Assembly (NCBI RefSeq): GCF_014522325.1
Contig: NZ_CP041983.1
Coordinates: 806,001 to 870,000 of the forward strand
Reading direction: 5' to 3'
Origin: Lactobacillus sp. PV012
Lineage (GTDB): Bacteria; Bacillota; Bacilli; Lactobacillales; Lactobacillaceae
DNA length: 64,000 bases
In this document: one piece after another, positions 24,147-33,889 of the stretch
How positions within the stretch are numbered: position 1 is the stretch's first letter
Layout: each line of letters opens with the position of its first letter
Made by a program: the position numbers and the translations under genes
The notes under the pieces: generated by a model
What the model saw: only the letters and a program-made list of their open reading frames with translations
Told to the model about the DNA's origin: nothing
Database searches by the model: none

Positions 24147-24491
24147 TTAATCTAAATTTCCTTGTCTAAGTTCATTATGCGTAGTGATGGTTGTAAACCT
24201 GATAGTTCTTTTTGATTCTAACTTATAATAGACTACTAATACATCGCCTAAAATATGATATTCATTGAATCCACTCCAAGGCTCATCTGTTAATTTATGG
24301 TCATAATAAGGTCCATCAGGATCAGTAGAGCTATTACCATTTCGAGGTAATTTTCCATTTTGCTGAAGTAGCATCATAGTATATTTCAAGGATTCAATAG
24401 CATCATTGGCTTCATCTTGTGTCAAATTAAAAAGTTTCTTTAAGTTAGCAAATCTTTTATCAAAAAGTTTAGTTGTTTTAATTTGATACAT
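24147..24491 (-). CDS. yafQ: YafQ-family mRNA interferase toxin
   Basis: A 114-residue RelE-superfamily protein with the YafQ pattern: KLFDKRFANLKKLFNL, GPYYDHKLTDEPWSGFNEYH and VVYYKLESKRTIRFTTITTH. The HKL, W and EYHI positions expected for YafQ catalysis are present. It starts one base after the antitoxin stop. A GTG nine bases upstream overlapping that stop is an alternative. DinJ-YafQ complexes repress their own promoter; YafQ cleaves mRNA on the ribosome. Confidence 0.85.
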   Translation of the reverse strand: MYQIKTTKLFDKRFANLKKLFNLTQDEANDAIESLKYTMMLLQQNGKLPRNGNSSTDPDGPYYDHKLTDEPWSGFNEYHILGDVLVVYYKLESKRTIRFTTITTHNELRQGNLD

Positions 24492-24492
24492 A

Positions 24493-24789
24493 CTAAACAC
24501 CTAATTTTTTGAAGTAGTCATCCAAATCATCAACTTTATTATCATCATCAGGTATCAACCCATTGACGATAGCAAGTTCCTTAATCATTGCGTTTTTACT
24601 TTCCTCATCAAAAGTCTCATTTTTGTTTGGTACCACTTTAAGACTAAAAGGAACTGCTTGTTCTCTTGCTACACGAGTAACAAATATATTTAGTAAAGCT
24701 GATGAAGTTAATCCCATTTTTTCTGCTGCTTGATTAAAAAGTTTCTTTGTACTTGCATCAACTTTAAAGTTCATTGAAGCCGTAGTCAT
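24493..24789 (-). CDS. dinJ: DinJ/RelB-family antitoxin
   Basis: A 98-residue protein with a ribbon-helix-helix N-terminus (MTTASMNFKVDASTKKLFNQ, then LGLTSS-like turn MGLTSSALLNIF) and an acidic C-terminal toxin-binding region. It is immediately upstream of yafQ. This is the only type II module in the island that looks intact on both sides. Confidence 0.85.
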   Translation of the reverse strand: MTTASMNFKVDASTKKLFNQAAEKMGLTSSALLNIFVTRVAREQAVPFSLKVVPNKNETFDEESKNAMIKELAIVNGLIPDDDNKVDDLDDYFKKLGV

Positions 24790-24876
24790 AATATATCCCT
24801 CCTTAATATCACCTTTATATCTGATGTATATTTAAATTATACCCAATGGCTACATATTAAACAATTATAGATATTA

Positions 24877-24913
24877 CTACTTTACATAATATTTTTACGG
24901 TAAATATAGCTTT
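24877..24913. repeat. Short repeat shared with 17607-17643
   Basis: Second copy of the TACTTTACATAATATTTTTA element, upstream of the dinJ-yafQ module. Confidence 0.6.
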
Positions 24914-24994
24914 ATATCATATAGTTAATTTCTATTCCCTCTTCTTTTGTTTCCAAATCATCCTACTTTCAACCTAATATATTATTTAAGTCAT

Positions 24995-25717
24995 CTAGCA
25001 ATTAAATTGTTTTTTTCTTATTACTTCAATTTTCTCTATATCTTTAACCAAAATTATTTTAGGAAGACCTGAGACAATCTCTAAGTAGTTACCGTTATTT
25101 ATAGATTTAATTAACCTATACTCATGTTGAAATTCGTAAGACTTATCTTTATAAAAAAGTGTAGTCCAATTATCTTTTGAAAGAGTTGGTAAAGATTTTG
25201 AGTATGTAGAATTGTAATATTTTATATAGCCTTGTTGCTCCTTTTTGAAATTGTAAAAACAATTTTTGGGTATTGCTACAAGATCTCTTTGATTATCAGG
25301 ATCTATTTTTTTACAATCTTCTATAAATTCTTTTTTTAATTTAAATTTTCTCCCATTTTCATTCTCTTCAACAAAAACAAGATCATCAGTAGTTACTGCA
25401 ATTAGGGAAAAAATTCCTATTTCATTATATTGTTCATCACTTAATATTTGTCGATTTAGCGTTACTTCACAATCAGTAATATCAAAGCTTTCCCCATTTA
25501 ATTTAATCGTTTTCCATTCTCCTGGTAATGATTTTTTAGTTATGTGTCCCTCATTTAAGTCTCCAATATTATTATCACCGTTCAAGCCCAAGTCTTTAAA
25601 ATATCTTACTTTCGTAAAATAAAACTTACCCTTAATAATGTCTTTGGTATAGCGTGGTTTTACATATTTTAAATAAAATACTGTAGACGCAGAACTATCT
25701 TTTTTTCTATTTTTCAT
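24995..25717 (-). CDS. Unknown 240-residue protein, possible defence-associated
   Basis: A soluble protein beginning with FYLKYVKPRYTKDIIKGKFY, then FTKVRYFKDLGLNG and NNIGDLNEGH, and ending with FQHEYRLIKSINNG. The layout (KY..., small structural motif, GD.NEG, then FxxExR near the C-terminus) resembles DUF2971-like proteins common in bacterial defence islands. I make this comparison from memory and cannot confirm it. It has its own promoter space and lies beside a GIY-YIG helicase gene. Confidence 0.55.
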   Translation of the reverse strand: MKNRKKDSSASTVFYLKYVKPRYTKDIIKGKFYFTKVRYFKDLGLNGDNNIGDLNEGHITKKSLPGEWKTIKLNGESFDITDCEVTLNRQILSDEQYNEIGIFSLIAVTTDDLVFVEENENGRKFKLKKEFIEDCKKIDPDNQRDLVAIPKNCFYNFKKEQQGYIKYYNSTYSKSLPTLSKDNWTTLFYKDKSYEFQHEYRLIKSINNGNYLEIVSGLPKIILVKDIEKIEVIRKKQFNC

Positions 25718-25953
25718 ATTTTACCTTTCTTAAATCTTGGAACCTGTCTATCTTTATTTATCATACTCTTTATTAAAAGGTTATACCGATAGTTTTTGAA
25801 ATTGTTTCACATAAAATAGTTAAGAAATTCGCCCTTAAATTTCAAGATTAGAACGACATTATATTTAAGATTGAGTATTTTTATAAGGTATTAAAGGATA
25901 AAGTTATAAATAGGCTAATAAAATGCCCGTTTCCTAAATAAATTAATATAGAT
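25718..25953. other. Intergenic stretch without a recognisable gene
   Basis: AT-rich DNA between two leftward genes. I see no terminator-like hairpin or small gene with a ribosome site. Confidence 0.4.
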
Positions 25954-27735
25954 TTATTTTACTGCTTTCTCTAACGCTTTTTGTAATGCTGGATCAACTG
26001 CATGAAGATAAAGTCCGTGAACTCCGCGTGTCAACAAAACATTTAATTCATTCTTCAAGAGCATTTCTGCGTAACTTTTAGTTGAATTTCTTTTTTGAGT
26101 AGCTTTTGAATTTTTACTACTAGAAGGATCATGAATAAGCTTTCCATCACGATATTTTACTGATGGACCTAACTCTACTCCAACATAATTTAAGTCAAAG
26201 CCTTGCACAGTATAGGTGGATCCAATTTCATTAATTGTATAATCTTTCTCAGCCCAAGCCTGTTGTTTATAAGTAACTGGTCCATAAGGATGATTATGTT
26301 TTTCATAGCCATCACGCCTTCTAATCTCATAGTTCCAAGGCATTTTCCAACTACCTTCGACTACTTCCCAATACTTTTGCCCAGCTGGTAACTCTGCTTT
26401 ACCTCCTGAATATTTCCAATCAAATGTTGCTACCATTCGACTAATTCCACGTTCTTGATTTTTATCTTTATTCTTGATTGCAGCTTGCATTTTAGCAGGA
26501 TCAGAAAATACTTTTACTTCATATTTGTTATCTTTAGGTAATTTTCCAATTTTACCATAATTAATAATATTTTCTATCCAATTAATTGTTTGAGGATTAG
26601 CATCAATTCTCATCTGATTATGTAAATAAATAATATTCTCAGGACCAATTTTCTGCTCTAGTTCTTCTAATTTTCCATCTTCCCAAACTGAAGTAGTTGA
26701 TAATACCTGTTTAGGATCATAAACTGCCATTACAATTTTTGCTCTTTTTAAAATATCTTCTAACATATTTTGACCTAAACCAGCATAAGATTGACTTCGT
26801 TGAGTTAATAATAAATGGACTTCATCAACCAAAACAATGTCAGTTTTATCATCAGGTGAAACGTTTTTTATAAATGAGACCGGCTTTTCAACTGTAACAT
26901 GATCTTGTTTTTCAAAAAGTTTTCTTTTCATTTCTTGGTATACAGTTAACTGTTCATTTTGATTGACTAATAAAGAAATGGATAAGTGTTTGTCATTTTG
27001 CGTTTCAGTTTCATGTACCAAATCATAGAAAATGTTACTCATTAAAACTGTTTTACCAGCTCCTGCTTCTCCTTTAACCAAAATAAGTTCTCCATCAGCC
27101 GATAATTGCTTATTGGCATTAGTTAAAGCAAAATTAATTTTATCAATTATTTTTTCTTTTGCATTTAACTGCTCAGTTGTTAGCTTATTAAAAGGGGAAG
27201 ATTTAAATAAGGCAGAACTTTCTAAAATACTCTGTGCTGGAAAAAGAGTTTTATTTTCCTTGTTTAATTTCTTCCAAATTAAATCAAATAATTCATCAAA
27301 TTCATGTGAATCATAATATTTATTTTGTTCATTATGCCGTCGATTATTAAGATGTTTAACCGCAGGAACACTACTCAAATATTGCATTAAACGATTTTCA
27401 ATATCTAGAGTCATAGATTTATTAAAATGTTGATGTCCAATAACATACATCATAGTATCTCTTGATCTCTTTAAGTTTGAGAAGTCCTGACGATTTTTAG
27501 GATCAACGTCTAAGTGTTGTAATGTTCTTCTTTGAATATCGTTTGTTTCACCAACATAAACAGAAAAGTTATCCTTATGCTGATTGGGAGTATCATTAAT
27601 AATATAAACAGTCGGATATTCGGTTAAAATTGAACTTTTTTCTGAATGATTTCCGTACTCTTTCCGAATTGCATCTTTTAATTGAACTGCACTGTTGAGA
27701 TTATACTTTGTTTGGTAAATTATTGGTTCTTTCAC
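25954..27735 (-). CDS. GIY-YIG nuclease fused to a DUF2075 (Schlafen-like) helicase/ATPase
   Basis: A 593-residue protein. Residues about 40-130 form a GIY-YIG-like nuclease (TVYIINDT, SVYVGETNDIQRR, and Glu113 in DIENRLM as possible metal ligand). From about 185 onward a P-loop helicase-like domain follows: Walker A GEAGAGKT (222-229), Walker B DIVLVDEVH, an arginine-rich sensor stretch near NQMRID, and a C-terminal superfamily I end (STYTVQGFDLNYVGVE, LNVLLTRGVHGLYL). DUF2075 proteins are related to the Schlafen helicase core. The combination suggests nucleic acid cleavage coupled to translocation; an anti-phage role is inferred from family and location. It is monocistronic. Confidence 0.8.
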   Translation of the reverse strand: MKEPIIYQTKYNLNSAVQLKDAIRKEYGNHSEKSSILTEYPTVYIINDTPNQHKDNFSVYVGETNDIQRRTLQHLDVDPKNRQDFSNLKRSRDTMMYVIGHQHFNKSMTLDIENRLMQYLSSVPAVKHLNNRRHNEQNKYYDSHEFDELFDLIWKKLNKENKTLFPAQSILESSALFKSSPFNKLTTEQLNAKEKIIDKINFALTNANKQLSADGELILVKGEAGAGKTVLMSNIFYDLVHETETQNDKHLSISLLVNQNEQLTVYQEMKRKLFEKQDHVTVEKPVSFIKNVSPDDKTDIVLVDEVHLLLTQRSQSYAGLGQNMLEDILKRAKIVMAVYDPKQVLSTTSVWEDGKLEELEQKIGPENIIYLHNQMRIDANPQTINWIENIINYGKIGKLPKDNKYEVKVFSDPAKMQAAIKNKDKNQERGISRMVATFDWKYSGGKAELPAGQKYWEVVEGSWKMPWNYEIRRRDGYEKHNHPYGPVTYKQQAWAEKDYTINEIGSTYTVQGFDLNYVGVELGPSVKYRDGKLIHDPSSSKNSKATQKRNSTKSYAEMLLKNELNVLLTRGVHGLYLHAVDPALQKALEKAVK

Positions 27736-27911
27736 ATTAACCTTCCTTTTTGAGTATCAGCTTAATTATCATTATACTATTTTGCTCGATAATATAACAA
27801 TGCAGTTATCTAAAACGGTTTATAGATACTTTCCCATAAGTAATTTAAATCGTCTTTAATATAATTTTCAAAAGATTAAATACTAGTTACTATACTATTT
27901 TTTCCAAAACA

Positions 27912-27940
27912 AAAAAGCTATCTTCAAATGATAGCTTTTT
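27912..27940. terminator. Terminator after degV (first copy)
   Basis: AAAAAGCTATC/GATAGCTTTTT hairpin, symmetric. Confidence 0.85.
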
Positions 27941-27942
27941 AA

Positions 27943-28821
27943 CTACAAATCAATCTTGTCAATATCTAACAACCATGTAATACCAAGTGATTTTTCACCT
28001 AGGTGAGTGGCTACTACTGCGTCAAAGACCTGCATTTCAACTGGTTGATTTGGATATTTTTCTTTAAAGTGTTCAGCTACTTCTGCGGCTTGAGCTTCAT
28101 CATTAGAATTATAGATAATGAAACGTAACTTATCCTTGTAAGGTAATTCTGCAATCTTTTTATTAGCAATTTCTTCACTCTTTTTAATTGCGCGTTTTAG
28201 AGATCTAACTTTATCAAAACTTTTGATTTCATAAGTTTCAGAATCAAAAGTAAGTAAAGGCTTAATATGAAGCATAGTACCAATAAAAGCAGAGGCGTTA
28301 CTTAAGCGTCCACCTCTTACCAAATTTTGCAAATCATCTACAACAAACAAAACGCCAATGCTTGCCCGAATTTCATCTAATTTAGCAAAAATTTCTTCAA
28401 CACTGCGACCCTTTTTGGCCATTCTTGCTGCTGCTAAAGCCAAATAACCAATTGAACGTACAGTCATTCCTGAATCATAAGGATGTAAATTATATTCAGG
28501 ATGTTCTTTAGCAATTGTTAATAAGGTATTATAAAAGCCAGAAATGGCAGATGTTAAAGTAATAGTAATAATAGCTTCATAACCTTCGTCGTGGAGTTTA
28601 TCAAATAATTCTAACATTGTTCCCAAAGAAGGTTGTGAAGTTTTAGGAAATGAGGCGCCGTTACGTTGTGTTTCAAATAATTTTTCAGCAGTAATATCTA
28701 CTTTATCTAAGTAAGTTTTACCATCAATAATTACAGGAATGGGTACTACTGTAATATCATTTTCTTTTGCTTCTTGAATTGTTACATCACTGGTACTATC
28801 TGTTACAACTGCTATCTTCAA
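27943..28821 (-). CDS. DegV family fatty-acid-binding protein (FakB-like)
   Basis: This 292-residue protein has the DegV hallmarks: AVVTDSTSDV at the N-terminus, FPKTSQPSLG, SGFYNT in the ligand loop and RGGRLSNASAFIGTML. DegV proteins bind a fatty acid and present it to the kinase FakA for phospholipid synthesis. A paralogue lies at 38652-39581; two or more FakB proteins per genome is usual, with different chain specificity. Monocistronic. Confidence 0.88.
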   Translation of the reverse strand: MKIAVVTDSTSDVTIQEAKENDITVVPIPVIIDGKTYLDKVDITAEKLFETQRNGASFPKTSQPSLGTMLELFDKLHDEGYEAIITITLTSAISGFYNTLLTIAKEHPEYNLHPYDSGMTVRSIGYLALAAARMAKKGRSVEEIFAKLDEIRASIGVLFVVDDLQNLVRGGRLSNASAFIGTMLHIKPLLTFDSETYEIKSFDKVRSLKRAIKKSEEIANKKIAELPYKDKLRFIIYNSNDEAQAAEVAEHFKEKYPNQPVEMQVFDAVVATHLGEKSLGITWLLDIDKIDL

Positions 28822-28974
28822 TCTGAAAACCTGCCTTATAATATATTAGTCCGTTTAGTAGTTTAATTATAGCATACTTGAATGCTAGTCTGGTATCAAT
28901 AAGAAACTTAAGAAAATAGGGATTTTTTTAGATTAATAGTATAATAGTAAGGAAAGAAATTTTGAGGTGATTTG

Positions 28975-30645
28975 ATGGCTTATGATGGCCTTTTTATTCA
29001 TAGTTTATTAGCACAATTAGATACCGATCTTGTGGGAGGAAAGCTAACAAAGATTTATCAGCCCTTCCCTTACGACTTAGTACTAAACTTTAGAAAAGAT
29101 CGTAAAAACAAAAAACTACTTATTTCTGCTAATGCACAAAATCCACGCTTTTATATTACAAATGAAAACATTGTCAATCCTGATGTTGCCCCAACTTTTG
29201 TCATGGTACTACGTAAATACCTGGTGGGATCAGTTTTAGAAAAAATTGAACAAGTTGGAGTTGAAAGAATTGTTAATTTTTATTTTTCCAATCGTAATGA
29301 GCTGGGAGATGAAATTAAATTAGTATTATCAATTGAACTGATGGGTAAACACAGTAATGTAATTTTGTATGATGCCCATACTAATAAAATTATTGATCTA
29401 CTTAAACGAATCAATCCTGATGAAAATCGGGCACGGCTTCTCTTGCCTCACGCACCTTATGAACTTCCACCATTAAAGCCAGGAATTAATGGTTTTGAAG
29501 TTGATAAATCTAAGTTCAATGAATTAAAAAAAGAGTTTCCTACTCCTAGCGACTTCGCTCAAAATATTAACGGAGTCGATGGCGATGATCGGCGGGAGTT
29601 AGCAGGATATTTGGAAGACGACTTTTCTTATCCTTCATTTACTACCTTCTTTTCTCATTTTGATCATCCTAAAGCAACTATTTTACAAACTCCTAAACAT
29701 AAGGACCGGCTGTTTTTATACTTACCTTACCATTTAGATTTACAAATGGTGCGTACTTATCCAGAAGTAAACAGTGGCATTGAAGATTTTTATAAAGAAC
29801 AAGCCAATAAAGAATGGGTTCGCCAAAAATCAAAAAAGGTAGAAACTGTTGTTTCAAATGAGCAAAAGAAGCTCAGTAAAAAGCTAGTTAAACTTAAAAA
29901 GCAATTAAAGCAAGCAGAAAATTCTGAAGAGTATCGGATTAAGGGCGAATTATTAAACACCTATCTTCATCAAGTTAAGCCAGGAATGACGGAAATTTCC
30001 TTACCTAACTATTATGAAAATAATCAAGAATTAAAAATCAAACTGGATCCTGCTCTCTCTCCTGCACGCAATGCTCAAAAGTATTTTACCCGTTATCAAA
30101 AACTGCGTAATTCCATTAAGCATGTCAATGAACAAATTAAAATTACCAAAGAAAATTTAGCTTATTTTGATTCTATTCAAACAGCAATTGATAATGCTGA
30201 TCCACAAGATATTGATGCAATTAGTGAGGAATTAATTAATCAGGGTTATTTGAAACGTCCTCAAAATCATCAACGCAAAAAGAAAATAAATGAAAAATCA
30301 CTTAATACTTTTGAATTAAGTGATGGTAAAAAAGTGTTAGTCGGTAAAAACAATTACCAAAATGATTGGCTCACACTTAAAAAGGCTAATAAGAAGCATT
30401 ACTGGTTCCACGTTAAAAATATGCCTGGCTCGCATGTGATTTTGGAAGATGAAAATCCAAGTCCGCAAGACATTCAAGAAGCTGCAGAAATTGCAGCCTA
30501 CTACTCTAAAGGTAAAAATTCCGCTCATGTTCCAGTAGACTATGTTCAAGTTAAGAGAATTAAAAGCCTAATGGTGCAAAGCCTGGTTTTGTCATTTATA
30601 CAGGACAAAATTCAATTGAAGTTACTCCAGAAGAAGAAGTTGTAA
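28975..30645 (+). CDS. rqcH: RqcH/Rqc2 homologue (NFACT family, fibronectin-binding protein A-like) with a frameshifted C-terminus
   Basis: The product has the NFACT-N domain (GLFIHSLLAQLDTDLVGGKL), a long central coiled coil, and NFACT-R with NDWLTLKKANKKHYWFHVKN and PGSHVILED. RqcH binds split 50S subunits and adds alanine tails in ribosome quality control. ATG 28975 follows GAGGTGATTTG. The expected end KKPNGAKPGFVIYTGQ is present in the DNA, but one frame off: one more A in the A4 run at 30562-30565 would give it and a stop at 30663-30665. The deposited frame ends in SLMVQSLVLSFIQDK instead. Either a real C-terminal change or a sequencing error. Confidence 0.85.
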   Translation: MAYDGLFIHSLLAQLDTDLVGGKLTKIYQPFPYDLVLNFRKDRKNKKLLISANAQNPRFYITNENIVNPDVAPTFVMVLRKYLVGSVLEKIEQVGVERIVNFYFSNRNELGDEIKLVLSIELMGKHSNVILYDAHTNKIIDLLKRINPDENRARLLLPHAPYELPPLKPGINGFEVDKSKFNELKKEFPTPSDFAQNINGVDGDDRRELAGYLEDDFSYPSFTTFFSHFDHPKATILQTPKHKDRLFLYLPYHLDLQMVRTYPEVNSGIEDFYKEQANKEWVRQKSKKVETVVSNEQKKLSKKLVKLKKQLKQAENSEEYRIKGELLNTYLHQVKPGMTEISLPNYYENNQELKIKLDPALSPARNAQKYFTRYQKLRNSIKHVNEQIKITKENLAYFDSIQTAIDNADPQDIDAISEELINQGYLKRPQNHQRKKKINEKSLNTFELSDGKKVLVGKNNYQNDWLTLKKANKKHYWFHVKNMPGSHVILEDENPSPQDIQEAAEIAAYYSKGKNSAHVPVDYVQVKRIKSLMVQSLVLSFIQDKIQLKLLQKKKL

Positions 30646-30663
30646 CAGGAAAAAGAATACAGT

Positions 30664-30707
30664 AAAAGCATCCCACTTACAAAGTAAGTATCTAGGGATG
30701 CTTTTTT
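30664..30707. terminator. Bidirectional terminator between rqcH and the carB-like gene
   Basis: AAGCATCCC pairs with GGGATGCTT, followed by T on the plus side; serves both convergent genes. Confidence 0.75.
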
Positions 30708-30712
30708 CTTTA

Positions 30713-33700
30713 TTATAATGGTTGCGTAGTCATCGCCATGGTTTCTAAAACCGTTAAAATATCTGCTGCAGACTGGAGACTAGATAAGACAGGAATATGA
30801 GTTTCTAAAGCTGTATCTTGAATAATAATTGCATCATGGCTAGCCGAATCAGAAAGGCTGGTCACATTAATTACCATATTAATACGATGCTGCGTGATTT
30901 TTTCCAAAATACCCTTATTTCCATCTTGTAATTTACTAATAATCCCAGTAGTAATTCCCTTTTCTGCTAAAGTTGTTGCTGTACCTTCAGTTGCTAATAA
31001 GGTAAACCCTAAGCGGTGGAATCTGGCAGCAATTTTAACAGCATCCTCTTTTTCACTATCTTTAACTGAAATAAAGACAGTCCCATAACTTGGAATAATC
31101 AAGTCACTGGCTTCGTATCCTTTGTACAAAGCGGTTGGCAATCTGACAGCTTGCCCCATTACACTTCCTGAAGTTTTCATAAGTGAATCAAAAGTATTTT
31201 CGCCATGGTATTGTAAGGATGAAAATACTGGCATTTTTACATGAATTAATGATGAAGATGGCCAAACATCATTTGTTAAATTTAATTCTGGTAAATCAGC
31301 TCCCAGTAAAACTTGCGTGGCAATTTTAACGATATTTTGATGGATAGATTTCGTTAAAAATGAAATATTATGCCCCGCATATGTCTTAATTTGTAAAACA
31401 TAGATTTGATTATTAGCAATTAAAAAATGCAGATTAACTGGCCCCCGCAATTTAAACTGCTTAATGATATTTACTGTGCTATCACGTAGTAACCGTTGCT
31501 GGGTTGAACTTAAGTTTTGAGGACGGTAAATTGCAATTGAATCTGAAGCATGGGAGCCACTTTGCTCAAAGTGTTCAATAATTCCTGGAATTGTAACATT
31601 TTCTCCATCTGAGATAGCTGTTACTTCATATTTTTTACCTTCAATAAATTTAGAAATAATTATTTCTTGTAACTCATTTTCAGTAATATATTTATTTAAA
31701 GCCGGAATATCAAAAACAACAGCTGATTTAGGCTTTTTTTGATTGTTGCTTAACCCACCGATTAAAAGTGGGAAGCCATGTTTTATAACAAATTCTTCTA
31801 CTTCCTCTGGTTGCTTAGTAGTTAAAGCTGGCACTGGACTTACATTTGCATTTTCAATTACTTTTGTTTTATCCAGCTTAAGAGTATGTTCAATATTTGG
31901 TTGGCCAATAATTTTAAGGCCATTTTTAAGCAGCGGGATTCGATAGCGATTTGCCTGTTTCCCAGAGAATTGCGTTAAGACATACTCGATGTTCTCTTTT
32001 TGTGCAACTGCGAGAATATTTTCTAAAGTAATCGGCTCAAAATAAACTCGGTCACATACATCATAAGAAGCACTAATACTTTCGGGATTATTACTAATAA
32101 TTACTGGACTTATCCCCTGCTCTTTTAATGTTTTAGCTGCGTGATAAAGCATGTAGTCAAATTCACCAGTCAGTGAAACTTGAAATGGCTTAAGTCCAAG
32201 GATTAAACATTTCTTTGCAGCTGCTAATGGTTTAATTTCATCCTGAACCCCATAAGCAGAAAATGTTGCCCTGATTTCTGGTTCTTCCAAACCAGCAGTT
32301 CCATCTACTCGAATATATGAAGGATAAATTTGCCATTGCTGAGCTAAGTCGATAATTTCATCATAAGGTTTGTTAGTTAGGTAGGCAATTAAGCGATTAG
32401 AGAAGCCGTATTTTTTAACTTTAAGCAAAAGGTTTGAAGAAAGTGGTTCTTCCTTTAGTTTTTTGGTTAAAGCAATTAAGTGATTAAATTTTTGTAAGAA
32501 GACTGGATGAATATGAGTAGCTTTTCGTAAATCCTTGTACGGGATTTCTTTAAAAATAGCAGCGACTAAGATTAGAAGGTGATTTTCCCAAGGATCAGCT
32601 AGGTCTTGCAAAATCTCCTCTTTGCTTTTTCTAAGTTCTGTTCTAACTGTCTGTAAATTATTAGTAAAGCTGGTGGTTGATTGAAATGCCTTCATAAAGG
32701 CAGCTTCAAAGTTCATCCCTTTCCCTAAAGCTGCTCCTCCAGATGTGGTTTTATTTCCTAAAGTATAGTGGTTTGTACCTGACTCTACAAAGGACCAGTA
32801 AGGCAAGCGGACATTGAAAGAATCTTTACGCGGTTCAATAGCTGCATTAAGACCAGATTGGGGATCAATTATTTCATTTAAATGATAGCCCAAAGCTATT
32901 TTCGCAACTACATAACCTACACTATATACCCCACTGCGATAGGCGAGCAAACTAGTGTGTGTAAGACGCGGTTTAACACTCAAAACCTTAAATTTAAATT
33001 CATCATTACTTTGTTTAACCGCAAAGTGGATTGACAAAGCACCATGGAAATTTAAAGCATCTGCAATTTTTTTACTATAGCGCCGTAACTGTTGCATTTG
33101 ATTATTATTACGAGTAATAACCGGAGTTACTAAAAGCGAATCTAATGAATCAATTCCAACAGGTTCAAGACTGCCTGAATTATTAATAAAACAGAAATTA
33201 CCGATTGGGTCGCGGATAACATCTAGAATTAATTCTTCAAAGTTAGAAAGATCTTCAGTAAGACGATAATTTTTGTAATTGAAATGATCTTGATCTACTT
33301 CTTTTTCATGATCAAAATATAATTTTAGTTCTTCATAATTTTTAAAAGAACGATGAATATCTGGCCGGTAACGTTGCTTTTTAACTAAAAGAAGTGGATA
33401 AGTTACTCTACTTAACTCATTTAAAATAGTCGCTTCATCTTCGATTAACCATTGACGCGTTGTTGGAATCTGATGACGATCCAAAAATTCATGAAATTTT
33501 CTTGAATCTTGTAAATCCAGACTTAAATCATTAATTCCTAATAAACTAATGTCCATGTCGGATAAAATACCATCTTTTTCCAATGCCTTAAGCAAGCGTA
33601 ATGCTGGCTTGCCACCAGCTGCTGCAAATATTGCATCTGGTTTTTCCATCCGCAAAATCCTTTTAGTAAAATCCAGTGTCATGGGTTCCAAAAAGACTTT

Positions 33701-33886
33701 TAAGTTCTTCTTCCAGTCAGTTTCAACAGTAGCTGGATTAGGATTTAACAAAACAACCTGAATATTTTCTTCTAAAAATGATTCTAAGACTTGCTCTCCC
33801 AAAATATCCATTTCTGAAACTTCGCCAATTATTGTTGGGCCAGCTCCAATAATCATTACCTTATTAAATTCATTATGTAGTGGCAT
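30713..33886 (-). CDS. carB: Carbamoyl-phosphate synthase large subunit homologue, predicted inactive (CarB-like)
   Basis: The 1057-residue length and full CarB domain order are kept: ATP-grasp 1, oligomerisation region, ATP-grasp 2 and a C-terminal MGS-like regulatory domain (about 930-1050). Key ATP-grasp residues are replaced. In half 1 the metal and carboxyphosphate site EVNPR reads SVKPR (Ser303, Lys305), the Q of the NVQ strand is His287, and the glycine-rich loop GGTGGG is absent (KKQRYRPDIHRSF). In half 2 EVNPRASR reads QIKTYAGH (Gln832, Lys834, Tyr836), the Q is His820, and the PSYVLGGR loop is lost. AISDGENVTIPGIIEHFEQS and the MGS domain are well kept. With no stop or frameshift in 1057 codons it is probably expressed, as a pseudoenzyme. 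It follows carA after 3 bases. Confidence 0.85.
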   Translation of the reverse strand: MPLHNEFNKVMIIGAGPTIIGEVSEMDILGEQVLESFLEENIQVVLLNPNPATVETDWKKNLKVFLEPMTLDFTKRILRMEKPDAIFAAAGGKPALRLLKALEKDGILSDMDISLLGINDLSLDLQDSRKFHEFLDRHQIPTTRQWLIEDEATILNELSRVTYPLLLVKKQRYRPDIHRSFKNYEELKLYFDHEKEVDQDHFNYKNYRLTEDLSNFEELILDVIRDPIGNFCFINNSGSLEPVGIDSLDSLLVTPVITRNNNQMQQLRRYSKKIADALNFHGALSIHFAVKQSNDEFKFKVLSVKPRLTHTSLLAYRSGVYSVGYVVAKIALGYHLNEIIDPQSGLNAAIEPRKDSFNVRLPYWSFVESGTNHYTLGNKTTSGGAALGKGMNFEAAFMKAFQSTTSFTNNLQTVRTELRKSKEEILQDLADPWENHLLILVAAIFKEIPYKDLRKATHIHPVFLQKFNHLIALTKKLKEEPLSSNLLLKVKKYGFSNRLIAYLTNKPYDEIIDLAQQWQIYPSYIRVDGTAGLEEPEIRATFSAYGVQDEIKPLAAAKKCLILGLKPFQVSLTGEFDYMLYHAAKTLKEQGISPVIISNNPESISASYDVCDRVYFEPITLENILAVAQKENIEYVLTQFSGKQANRYRIPLLKNGLKIIGQPNIEHTLKLDKTKVIENANVSPVPALTTKQPEEVEEFVIKHGFPLLIGGLSNNQKKPKSAVVFDIPALNKYITENELQEIIISKFIEGKKYEVTAISDGENVTIPGIIEHFEQSGSHASDSIAIYRPQNLSSTQQRLLRDSTVNIIKQFKLRGPVNLHFLIANNQIYVLQIKTYAGHNISFLTKSIHQNIVKIATQVLLGADLPELNLTNDVWPSSSLIHVKMPVFSSLQYHGENTFDSLMKTSGSVMGQAVRLPTALYKGYEASDLIIPSYGTVFISVKDSEKEDAVKIAARFHRLGFTLLATEGTATTLAEKGITTGIISKLQDGNKGILEKITQHRINMVINVTSLSDSASHDAIIIQDTALETHIPVLSSLQSAADILTVLETMAMTTQPL

Positions 33887-33889
33887 AAT

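Noticed and set aside
15876..27735. Complete prophage or integrative element
   Set aside because: There is one short recombinase but no structural, replication or conjugation genes, and no attachment-site repeat could be identified.
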